A stretch of 64,000 nucleotides of DNA from Biomphalaria glabrata. Lineage: Eukaryota; Mollusca; Gastropoda; Planorbidae. How positions within the stretch are numbered: the stretch's first letter is position 1; each line of letters opens with the position of its first letter. The position numbers and the translations under genes were made by a program. The stretch covers positions 12,620,645 through 12,684,644 of the forward strand of contig NC_074720.1 of NCBI RefSeq assembly GCF_947242115.1, read 5' to 3'. Positions 52,612 through 62,508 of this stretch are shown one piece after another. Below the pieces are notes generated by a model. The model was not told where the DNA came from. It ran no database searches and saw only the letters and a program-made list of their open reading frames with translations.

Positions 52612-55380
52612 TTGTCGAGCCAAGTTTACCAAAGGAAGAATGTTCATTAGAATCAAGTTTACCAAAGGAAGAACGTTCATTAGAGTCAAGTTTACCACCA
52701 AAGGAAGAATGTTCATTAGAATCAAGTTAACCAAAGGAAGAATGTTCATTAGAATCAAGTTTACCAAAGGAAGAATGTTCATTAGAGTCAAGTTTACCAA
52801 AGGAAGAATGTTCATTAGAGTCAAGTTTACCAAAGGAAGAATGTTCATTAGAATCAAGTTTACCACCAAAGGAAGAATGTTCATTAGAATCAAGTTTACC
52901 AAAGGAAGAATGTTCATTAGAATCAAGTTTACCACCAAAGGAAGAATGTTCATTAGAGTCAAGTTTACCAAAGGAAGAACGTTCATTAGAGTCAAGTTTA
53001 CCACCAAAGGAAGAATGTTCATTAGAATCAAGTTTACCAAAGGAAGAATGTTCATTAGAATCAAGTTTACCAAAGGAAGAATGTTCATTAGAGTCAAGTT
53101 TACCAAAGGAAGAATGTTCATTAGAATCAAGTTTACCAAAGGAAGAATGTTCATTAGAATCAAGTTTACCACCAAAGGAAGAATGTTCATTAGAATCAAG
53201 TTTACCACCAAAGGAAGAATGTTCATTAGAATCAAGTTTACCAAAGGAAGAATGTTCATTAGAATCAAGTTTACCACCAAAGGAAGAATTTTCATTAGAA
53301 TCAAGTTTACCAAAGGAAGAATGTTCATTAGAGTCAAGTTTACCAAAGGAAGAATGTTCATTAGAATCAAGTTTACCAAAGGAAGAATGTTCATTAGAAT
53401 CAAGTTTACCAAAGGAAGAATGTTCATTAGAGTCAAGTTTACCAAAGGAAGAATGTTCATTAGAGTCAAGTTTACCAAAGGAAGAATGTTCATTAGAGTC
53501 AAGTTTACCAAAGGAAGAATGTTCATTAGAATCAAGTTTACCAAAGGAAGAATGTTCATTAGAGTCAAGTTTACCAAAGGAAGAATGTTTATTAGAATCA
53601 AGTTTACCAAAGGAAGAATGTTCATTAGAGTCAAGTTTACTAAAGGAAGAATGTTCATTAGAATCAAGTTTACCAAAGGAAGAATGTTCATTAGAATCAA
53701 GTTTACCAAAGGAAGAATGTTCATTAGAATCAAGTTTACCAAAGGAAGAATGTTCATTAGAATCAAGTTTACCAAAGGAAGAATGTTCATTAGAATCAAG
53801 TTTACCAAAGGAAGAATGTTCATTAGAGTCAAGTTTACCAAAGGAAGAATGTTCATTAGAATCAAGTTTACCAAAGGAAGAATGTTCATTAGAGTCAAGT
53901 TTACCAAAGGAAGAATGTTCATTAGAGTCAAGTTTACCAAAGGAAGAATGTTCATTAGAGTCAAGTTTACCAAAGGAAGAATGTTCATTAGAATCAAGTT
54001 TACCAAAGGAAGAATGTTCATTAGAGTCAAGTTTACCAAAGGAAGAATGTTCATTAGAATCAAGTTTACCAAAGGAAGAATGTTCATTAGAATCAAGTTT
54101 ACCAAAGGAAGAATGTTCATTAGAATCAAGTTTACCAAAGTAAGAATGTTCATTAGAATCAAGTTTACCAAAGGAAGAATGTTCATTAGAATCAAGTTTA
54201 CCAAAGGAAGAATGTTCATTAGAATTAAGTTTACCAAAGGAAGAATGTTCATTAGAGTCAAGTTTACCAAAGGAAGAATGTTCATTAGAATCAAGTTTAC
54301 CAAAGGAAGAATGTTCATTAGAATCAAGTTTACCAAAGGAAGAATGTTCATTAGAGTCAAGTTTACCAAAGGAAGAATGTTCATTAGAGTCAAGTTTACC
54401 AAAGGAAGAATGTTCATTAGAGTCAAGTTTACCAAAGGAAGAATGTTCATTAGAATCAAGTTTACCAAAGGAAGAATGTTCATTAGAGTCAATGTTACCA
54501 AAGGAAGAATGTTCATTAGAGTCAATGTTACCAAAGGAAGAATGTTCATTAGAGTCAAGTTTACCAAAGGAAGAATGTTCATTAGAATCAAGTTTACCAA
54601 AGGAAGAATGTTCATTAGAGTCAATGTTACGAAAGGAAGAATGTTCATTAGAATCAAGTTTACCAAAGGAAGAATGTTCATTAGAATCAAGTTTACCAAA
54701 GGAAGAATGTTCATTAGAGTCAAGTTTACCAAAGGAAGAATGTTCATTAGAGTCAAGTTTACCAAAGGAAGAATGTTCATTAGAGTCAAGTTTACCAAAG
54801 GAAGAATGTTCATTAGAATCAAGTTTACCTAAGGAAGAATGTTCATTAGAGTCAATGTTACCAAAGGAAGAATGTTCATTAGAGTCAATGTTACCAAAGG
54901 AAGAATGTTCATTAGAGTCAAGTTTACCAAAGGAAGAATGTTCATTAGAATCAAGTTTACCAAAGGAAGAATGTTCATTAGAGTCAATGTTACCAAAGGA
55001 AGAATGTTCATTAGAATCAAGTTTACCAAAGGAAGAATGTTCATTAGAATCAAGTTTACCAAAGGAAGAATGTTCATTAGAGTCAAGTTTACCAAAGGAA
55101 GAATGTTCATTAGAGTCAAGTTTACCAAAGGAAGAATGTTCATTAGAGTCAATTTTACTAAAGGAAGAATGTTCATTAGAGTCAAGTTTACCAAAGGAAG
55201 AATGTTCATTAGAGTCAAGTTTACCAAAGGAAGAATGTTCATTAGAGTCAAGTTTACCAAAGGAAGAATGTTCATTAGAGTCAAGTTTACCAAAGGAAGA
55301 ATGTTCATTGAGTCAAGTTTACCAAAGGAAGAATGTTCATTAGAATCAAGTTTACCAAAGGAAGAATGTTTCATAGAGTC
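52612..55380 (+). repeat. Minisatellite, 33-bp unit, about 84 copies (2.8 kb)
   Basis: Each unit reads AAGGAAGAATGTTCATTAGA then (A/G)TCAAGTTTACC. A 36-bp form with an extra ACC is confined to the left fifth (52690-53290). A CAATGTTACC form is confined to about 54490-54985. Since 33 and 36 are multiples of three, frames stay open for more than 740 codons on both strands at once, which marks them as repeat by-products rather than genes. Confidence 0.95.
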
Positions 55381-55443
55381 CAACTTATCCAATAAAACAA
55401 TGTTCTATGATCTACAGTCTTCTTTTTTTTTCAGATTCAAACT

Positions 55444-55640
55444 TTAAGACACAATATATATAAAGCTTTTCTTCAAGTCCGTGCAGTATTTCAAGTGGAC
55501 ACACAGTGACCTACATATTTTGCCAAATTCAGAGCAAACATAGTCGTATTCTGCCAGTGGTCGGTTTCGGTTCTCTTTTCGCCATCTACGTCTGTCCTTG
55601 GCAGTAGATTTTCTTTTGGTCTCCAATGTGTATTCCGAGG
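55444..55640 (-). mobile_element. LINE 3'-end fragment
   Basis: Minus strand: ETKRKSTAKDRRRWRKENRN and then FGKICRS, with a cysteine-rich end as at 20333. It shares the ETKRKSTA block with the copy at 61121-61310. Confidence 0.6.
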
Positions 55641-56215
55641 CCTTAGTAAGACATCTTCAGCTGTCTCAAAAGCCTCCTACTGCGTGGTGCTCTCTTCTAT
55701 GTCAGTTAAAGAAAGCTGGCGCCTAAAAGTTGGGCTTCAAAACGTTTTTCATTTGTGAGAGACAGCACTACATTGTCAAGACCTAAAAAAAAACAACAAC
55801 CCCAAATATCTCAATATTTTGTAAGATACTTAATCTAAACGAAATAAGACATGGCTTGATTTTTTAATTATATTTTTTTACAGATCATCATCAGCATGTC
55901 ATAAATGAAATCGAAAAGTTAACAAAATTAAATCAATTAACTCTTGGCCTGTTGATTCAGCTAATTCGATATGACAATTAACAAATTGTCCAATTTGCTA
56001 TAAAAAAGAAATGATCGACCGATTTAGTCTAGTTAAGAGACGTATTAAAAATCAAAACTGTTACGCGGGTCGCTGACACCATCACTCCATTTATTGCGCA
56101 GTCGTCACTCGGGCATAGGCATAGTGAGACACAAACGCTGCTGTTGAAGTCCCCTGGCTGGACCATCAGGCCAGGTGAATGACTTGAAGGTTGACGGGAA
56201 TGAGACTTCAGGGTG
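55641..56215. other. Upstream region of the EGF/VWD-like gene
   Basis: I see no coding feature here. It becomes more GC-rich toward 56080-56215, just before the TATA-like element. Confidence 0.4.
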
Positions 56216-56220
56216 AGGCA

Positions 56221-56296
56221 TATAAGGTGAAGGCAGACTGGAGAGAGGCACAGCAGAACTGAACAAGTCCAGGCAACAGCATCAACAGCTGAGGAG
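56221..56296 (+). promoter_or_regulatory. Core promoter and 5' UTR exon of the EGF/VWD-like gene
   Basis: TATAAGG at 56221-56227 lies about 30 bp upstream of GAGAGAGGCACAGCAG, a plausible transcription start region. The sequence to 56296 ends GAGGAG followed by a GTAAGC donor, so a non-coding first exon could splice to the coding exon at 57002. Confidence 0.5.
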
Positions 56297-56315
56297 GTAA
56301 GCTCATCTCGTTGAA

Positions 56316-56586
56316 ACAATTGTTGTGATTTGTACCAACACATTAATACGCTTAAACAATTATTGTGATTAGTAAAAATAAATGTTTCAACAATTATTGT
56401 GATTAGTAAAAATAAATATGTTTCAACAATTATTGTGATTTTTACAATTTTTATAAAATACAGACTTTACTTTTACAAAAAAGAAGATGATTCCGTCTTA
56501 CGCGTGTCCCTTAGGGCAATCTAGTCATGCGTGTTAATCAATGATTTAAATGACAAATACATAAATATATTTCAACAATTATTGTG
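56316..56586 (+). repeat. Cluster of ACAATTATTGT palindromes in first intron
   Basis: ACAATTATTGT occurs at 56356, 56390, 56426 and 56575, with ACAATTGTTGT at 56316, mostly within a diverged repeat of about 35 bp that includes TGATTAGTAAAAATAAAT. A LINE tail separates the last copy from the others. Confidence 0.7.
56455..56565 (-). mobile_element. LINE 3' tail inserted in the palindrome repeat
   Basis: Plus-strand words AATACAGACTTTACTTTTAC, AAGAAGATGATT and CTTACGCGTG are the reverse of the jockey/CR1-like tail at 23540-23600. Confidence 0.65.
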
Positions 56587-56640
56587 ATCTATACAAATAA
56601 TGTTTTTATAAATCTTCTCGACTACTGATTGTGGTTTTTC

Positions 56641-56893
56641 TAAAGCGCTTGGCTTCAGGGGGTTCTGGGTTCGAACCCTGATGAAGACTGTCATTTGTTT
56701 TTTCGGGATTTTGGCGCATCTGAGTCCACACAGGTCTAATGGGTAGGCCTACCTGACATTAGTCGGGGAAAAATAAAGGCGGTTAGTCGTTGTGCTGGCC
56801 ACATGACACCCTCGTTGACCGTTGGCCATAGAAACAGATGACCTTTACATCATCTGCCCTATATATCGCAAGGTCTGAAAGGGGACTTTCCTT
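56641..56893 (+). mobile_element. tRNA-derived SINE, 5'-truncated copy
   Basis: It starts inside box A (TAAAGCGCTTGGCTTC), keeps box B (GGTTCGAACCC), and has the full body with CTGACATTAGTCGGGGAAAA and CCACATGACACCCTCG, ending AAGGTCTGAAAGGGG. Confidence 0.82.
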
Positions 56894-57008
56894 TTTTTTA
56901 ATTGTTTGAACAATTTTTTTTTTCTTTAAATTACATCTCGTACTAAGATAATACTAATTCTAATTAAGATGATCAATTTTGTTTAAAACTTCTATTTTCA
57001 GTGTCAAA

Positions 57009-60000
57009 ATGTCAAGGTCAATGGTATTCTTAGTGTTGTCTGCACTGATAACTTATGTCACAGCTCAAAGTAAGATCTTGATATGAATTTTTAGAAGTTT
57101 GTTTCGTTTTTTTTTAAAATATTTAAGTTCATGTTTTTGTTCTAGGCTACTCTAAGGATGATGAGGCTATATGGTTTCACCACTCGGGCTCTGATCACAA
57201 AATGTGATTTCAGGTAGAAACTTGGATATTTTTTACTGTACAGTGTAAAACTCAACTGATGTCCGTGAATTTGCCAAACACCTTAACTGCTAAATGATCT
57301 ACCTGACCTCCAGCGCGGTACGAAAAGGGATGGTCGCGCTGGCTAAAGGGAATTCTCATATTGGAGCTAGGCAAACGTCAATTCTGATGAAATGGTGGAC
57401 GACAGTTCCACAGTAACACTCTATGTATCTTTCGACTCAGGACCGGACACAACAGAATGCGACAACACATGTACCGGAAGCTCAAAATTGGAACCAGTGA
57501 AATCTGCCCATGTGGAGTATCACCAGAGAATGCCGACCACGTCCTCCAAAACTGCTCTATTTACTAAGAGGCCCGTATAAGACACTGGCCCCAAAACACC
57601 CAAATAGAAAGAAAACTATATGGAGAGCCTTCCTGATTTGGAAACCACTGCGCAGTTTATCTCATGTGTTGGTCTAGTCATATGAACACTCCAACATAAC
57701 AATGAGAACGAAGAAGAAGATTATATGTAGTTCATTAAAAACTTTGTCCTTAAAAAATGTTCAGTGAAAAAATGGAGAACAAAATATTTGAACTCTATTA
57801 AATCTTTAAATTAGTGTAAGAGATCTATCTCGGTTCTCATTACTACGCTCACATGCGGCCCACCCGATAGGTGCCGCTTTAAAATGTCATTCACTTTAAA
57901 ATGAATAAATTAACTAAGAGTTAGCGTGCATACAAAAAAAAAAAAAAGAACTCTCTTTCTTTCTAAGGTCAGCCGTGTAGCGGCAAATACTGTATCGAGG
58001 GTCAAGCTCAGTGTATCAATGACAGCTGTGTCTGCAACAACCCACCCTACACCCACGGAGACGGCTACTTCAACTGTTACAGGAAAAGTAGGGTCATTTT
58101 TTAAATCATTTTTAATACACTTAGATCTTGTTGTTGTTGTTTTGTTGTTGTTTTTTTGTTCCTATTTGTTTACATTGACAAAGTCACACGTCATTTAGTA
58201 GGCTTATTAAGATGCTAAAACATAAAATACAAAATATCGACTATAATTTCGTGTATGTGCAAGTTTTCTTTTTGTTCGGCACAAATAGTGTCCTTCACCT
58301 TGTCATTTATTTTCAAAAGGCCAAATTGCTGCTGAAATTCTGAACGATCCAGTCCTGAACACTTTTGGCAACGAGTCGGACTCCTTGACTGTTCCTTGTC
58401 GTATCTTGGTAGTGAACACGAAACTAGAGTTAAAACGTTACGTTGGCAAGCCCACCAACATTGGATTCTGTTATGTTCAGGTAACTTGGGATCAGTGCTA
58501 GGGTTGGGGGGGGGGGGGTTCAAATTTAAAAGTCTCCCCCGGGCCCCCACTTCAGGGGGTACCCCAAATGAATGCCCTAAATTTTTTTTTCACATTAAAT
58601 ATTACGACACTGCCATGTTTTCTTGCTATTCACGTGGAGTGGAAACTACTAGACAGCATTGATCTAGAAGATGTTATAGAGGCTGCTCAGAAAACAAGAC
58701 TTGAGGCGATATGAAATGAAATTTCTCACTTGTGTATTATCTCGGCAATAAACAATGGTATTATTCATTAAAAGAGTCTTAATGATTTGTGTGTGTGTTA
58801 ATTTTACTTATATAATGTACACATTGGAATTTAGACGTATACTTATTAAGCACATTATCTCATGTCATGATGTCAAATGTTAAAATGCAGGGGCCCCTAA
58901 AAAGGTCAAGTCCCCCGGGGCCCCCCAAAACCCTAGCTACGCCAGCACTAGTGAATCTTGTGATGCAGGATACTGTAACAATATTTCCTATGCCAGACTC
59001 TATGTTACGTGCACTACGAGACTAATCGATATACAAGGCCTGAACACTGACCTGTGACGTCACAACCTGTGGGAAGTTTAGACCAATAGCTCGTTGCCAG
59101 TGTTCATGCCTTCTCACCACACGTAGTATTGCTGCAAGACATCTTTTTGTTTTGTTGTTGTTGTGCTGAGAATGTTGTCTTTTTATGTACATGTCATTCG
59201 CTCCAGGCTATCGTCACGATGGTCCAGGGATCAAACCTTGCAAGACCTCATCCAATGCCATCGTGCATGAGGTTTCAGCTAGGTCGTAATGACCTTCAAT
59301 TCGGAAGAAAATTCTGCAACGTTCACATTTACACTTGCAAGTCACCAAGTCACGTGATCTTGTCTGTTTGGAGGCGTGGGGGGAGAATTTAGAATTTGAA
59401 AAAAAAAATCGTTAACCAAAGACTAGACACAATTGTCGTCTAATTAATGACATAAGGGGGGGGGGGTAGTTGTGTCTGTTGAGTTAGGAAATATCCAATT
59501 AAAAAGTTGTTGGCAAAGTATTTCACTTATCTTTTGTGTTGAGCTATGATCCGTACTGATGCCAAATAATGTCCAACTTAATAATAATAATAAAAATTAC
59601 TTTGTTCTGAAAATTTGTTTCTGCAGTTCTGCTTTTTAAAATGAATTGCTCAACAGTACTTTTGTATTCCATCATTGTATGCAAACCATTGTTACTTTCG
59701 AGATAAATTGTTATAACATTATGATACTGTTGTTTTGAATTGAATATCCATGGGATTCCAGAAGGTTAAATTATATCTTTTTTTATTTGGCAGGTACACA
59801 GTTTCCAGTCAAGGTCCCGTGGTAAATTTTATGTGTCTGGTTATGAAGTTGCCATCAAACTTGAATACTCTTATGGTACTGTAAAGAATGTATCCTCCAT
59901 TGTCTTTGGACCCCAAGGGGGGGTAAGTAGCTATACAATCTCCCTCACATCTTCTGTGTCTAGTTGTTCACTGACGAACAAAACGGAAGCCTGTTGGTTG

Positions 60001-62508
60001 TGAGATTACTGGGCAGCTGAAAAGAAAGTCTTAAGGTCCTATTAAGATGCTATGAGGGGGCTGAGTGGTTAGGCGCTTGGCTTTCGAACCCGGGGGGGGG
60101 GGGTTTGGGTTTGATTCTCGGTGAAAATTGGAATTTCGAATGTTGAAATTTTATAGGACGTTCTTGAATCCACTCAGCTTTGATTGGTACCTGACATTAG
60201 TTGGGGAAAGTAAAGTGCTGGCCACACGACACCGTCATTAACCGTCGGACACAGTAACAGACGACCTTTACAGCATCTGCTCTAGAGATCGCAAGGTCTG
60301 AAAGGGGAACTTTACTTTTTTTAAAGATGCAAGATGCTGTGATGATGCAGATGTGTCCATCCAGCTCTTGAAGAGTAGATCTAAGACCTAAACGAGACCT
60401 CTGTTTACACATGACACCTGTACTCTGGCCTGAGACATGCACATCATTTGATACATGTATTTTGATTCCTTTAATCTTGTCAAAGTCACCAAGACCTACT
60501 TCTTTCAAATTTACTCACTTCAACATTAAACATTCACAAAACTCAGTCTGTGCAAATTGATCATAGTGTCTCCTAGGGCTCTAGGATTGGGAGTTTATTT
60601 ATTACATTTTATTTTAGATACTAATTTTTAGTTTGCGATATAGGAATAAAATATAGGTTTTGTCGGAGAACTGCCTGATCTGGAAACCACTGCGCGGTTT
60701 ATCTCACATATAGTATTACTGATCTGAACCCTCCGACATGTACAATGTGAACAAAGAAGAAGAAGAACTATTCTTTTTTTCATTTTAAGATACATAATGT
60801 GGTCATGCAGAGGCGGGCTTTGGAGTTGCTGAGTATTGCCATCTATAGGCCCTGCGTCTGAGATGTTCCGGTGAACAGGAGATTTTACCGTCACAATCAG
60901 CCTATCCTAGAAATTAGCTGGTCATCTACCACAAATTCTAAATGTAACATACCGCTCCTCCATTATTAAATAAACTGGTCAACTCCATCGAGTTTAGTTT
61001 AAAAGGATTATTTTCTAGCTTTCTTTTACTTTACTATCAAAATGTTTTTGATAATACTAAGGCTTGTCTTCGAATCCGAAAGTTTAAATGGGAGTACAGT
61101 ATTTCCTCTGGCTACGCAGCCTAGCTGAGATTTACATATTTTGTCACATCCAACGCAGACCACCCACGTTGTCTGCCGGTGGTCGATTTAGATTTGTTTT
61201 TAACCCGTCTATTTCTGCTTTCGGCAGTAGATTTCCTTTTGGTTTCGAATGTGTAGCCCGCTGCCTTTGCAAATAAACCTCCAGCTGTCTCAATCGAAAG
61301 TTGTGGCATAGGCCCCGCTCATTTCTAAGATGGGTGTACTGTGACTGTAAAATCTCTCATTTTCTAGTTGAACGTAATCGAGCAGCCAATGATGCTATCA
61401 TAAGGTATGACGTAGATCTATGTTTTATAACAACTGGTCAAGCACTAGAGACGGTCAAGCCAGTGAGCTTTGAGGTATGGTCCCTATTCACACTCTACCC
61501 TTTCGCCTCACATATTTCACTCGTCCGGGACCTCTTGTCCTGCTGAAGCCTCTTCTGGGTCTTAATCACAATGAGAGAGTTATTATAATGTATTTAGTTC
61601 TTCACCTTCGCCTATCCCTTAGTTAGTTGGTCAGTCGGGGCACCACACAAGATTTGTCCCGCGCCTTTCTCCATTCTTCTCTCTTTTGCCTTGGGTAGAG
61701 CAGGCCCGTCCATCCTTTTATACTGTCTTCCCTGCGCTTTCTCTGTCCGCCTTTTCTTCTTTTCCTGGTACTGTTCATTGAAGAAAGGTCTTTGCGGGTG
61801 TACCGTAGACCTTGCAATACTAGATAACTGCAATTGATCTTTCTGTTCATTTAGTGGTAGATAGTTTTTATGGTGCTGTTATGAGTATAATAACAGAGTC
61901 GAAGAATATGTCCGTTTAGTGTGGCCATAATCCACTGAATGACTAAACAACATATATCTCTAACATTTCGTGAACACATTCTTAGGGACGAGTTACACGC
62001 ACATGTAAACATAAGAACGATAACCGATACAGTATCTAATTTTCATTACAGGTGCTCCAATTTTTTATAGAAAATATGTAAAGAGAATAGTAGAACTTCA
62101 TTGTAGCAACTTTAATGTTCAATGTTTATTTCCCCAAGACTCCGTAGCTTAGATGTCAAACAACGGCAAACACCCGAGGATCTATTGATTCCACTTCGTT
62201 TGGTTTAACTTTTCTATATAGATGAACTTTTGATATTGACAAACATCTTCCCTTCTATTTTGATATTGACAAACATCTTCCCTTCTATGTTGATATTGAA
62301 AAACATCTTCAATTCTATGTTGATATTGACAAACATCTCCCTTTCTACTTTGATATGAACCCACTCTCAGGTCCAAGAGAACGGTACTGACAACGCCTTC
62401 CTGCCTGATGGACCCTACGCCAATGACAACGTGGACTACAATGACACTGCCAACAACGTTCGCATCACACGTTACTACGACAGCAACAACGACCAGTACG
62501 TTTTTGAG
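57009..62508 (+). CDS. Secreted protein with EGF-like and VWD-like modules, 5' part
   Basis: Exons 57009..57069, 57968..58087, 58320..58480, 59794..59922, 61368..61474 and 62371..62508, continuing past the window. MSRSMVFLVLSALITYVTAQ is a clear signal peptide. Next is a Cys-rich EGF-like segment (CSGKYC, CINDSCVCNN, GDGYFNC). Then DPVLNTFGNESDSLTVPC recalls the DPHxxTFDG...C start of a VWD domain, followed by KFYVSGYEVAIKLEYSYGT, YDVDLCFITTGQ and an Asn/Asp-rich DNVDYNDTANN. The first four exons join in phase. Exon 59794..59922 ends in phase 0, but 61368..61474 needs one extra base, so a small exon is missing or the G-run at its end is miscounted. The product is an extracellular protein of unknown role. 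The family was not named. Confidence 0.65.
57310..57725 (+). mobile_element. LINE 3' fragment, CPCG-type C-terminus, in intron
   Basis: In broken frames it encodes SGPDTTECDNTCTGS (equivalent to a TGHNRMRQHMYRKL block), ICPCGVSPENADHVLQNC and a final FGNHCAVYLMCW-like stretch, ending in a GAACGAAGAAGAAG tail. This is a familiar LINE C-terminus. A shorter relative lies at 60655-60770. Confidence 0.65.
58493..58952. mobile_element. MITE with GGGCCCC-rich inverted ends, in intron
   Basis: The left end CAGTGCTAGGGTTGGGGG is mirrored on the right (reversed: CTAGTGCTGGCGTAGCTAGG then GTTTTGGGGGGCCCC). The left end seems to have lost the GGCGTAG word. It begins 12 bp after the exon 58320..58480 donor. 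Confidence 0.6.
59036..59115. mobile_element. Partial relative of the foldback MITE at 25747
   Basis: AAGGCCTGAACACTGACC, TGTGACGTCACAACCTGTGG and GACCAATAGCTCGTTGCC, then GTGTTCATGCCTTCT, match the inner part of 25747-25901. Confidence 0.65.
59205..59320 (+). mobile_element. Decayed SINE-like fragment in intron
   Basis: GATGGTCCAGGGATCAAACC and ATGAGGTTTCAGCTAGG parallel the second SINE family (27955-28150, reversed). This explains an open stretch here that might otherwise be taken for an exon. Confidence 0.4.
60054..60319 (+). mobile_element. tRNA-derived SINE, copy in intron
   Basis: The head has GGGGCTGAGTGGTTAGGCGC, with a G-run expansion before a weakened box B. The body has CTGACATTAGTTGGGGAAAG and GCATCTGCTCTAGAGATCGC and ends AAGGTCTGAAAGGGGAAC. 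Confidence 0.8.
60655..60770 (+). mobile_element. LINE 3' tail, CPCG-type family
   Basis: GAGAACTGCCTGATCTGGAA, CACTGCGCGGTTTATCTCAC and a final GTGAACAAAGAAGAAGAAG match 57600-57722. Confidence 0.65.
61121..61310 (-). mobile_element. LINE 3'-end fragment next to exon 61368
   Basis: Minus strand, FETKRKSTAESRNRR and following residues share a block with 55444-55640. It ends about 60 bp upstream of the exon 61368 acceptor. Confidence 0.55.
61600..61850 (+). repeat. Interspersed repeat, copy 2 (relative of 8588-8790)
   Basis: CACCTTCGCCTATCCCTTAG, GGGGCACCACACAAGATTTG and TTTCTCCATTCTTCTCTC parallel the copy in the RLIG1 intron. Confidence 0.55.
62224..62354 (+). repeat. 30-bp tandem repeat, 4-5 copies, before exon 62371
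   Basis: Each unit contains TTGATATTGACAAACATCTT and CCCTTCTAT. It ends 16 bp before the acceptor AG at 62369-62370, so its pyrimidine-rich part overlaps the likely branch-point region. Confidence 0.88.

Noticed and set aside
52588-54832. Two ORFs of more than 740 codons on opposite strands
   Set aside because: Both are read from the same 33-bp array; unit lengths divisible by three keep any frame open. There is no splice, start context or non-repetitive domain.
59129-59392. Possible extra exon of the EGF/VWD-like gene (AIVTMVQGSNLARP)
   Set aside because: The exons at 58480 and 59794 join in phase without it, and its sequence resembles a decayed SINE of the second family.
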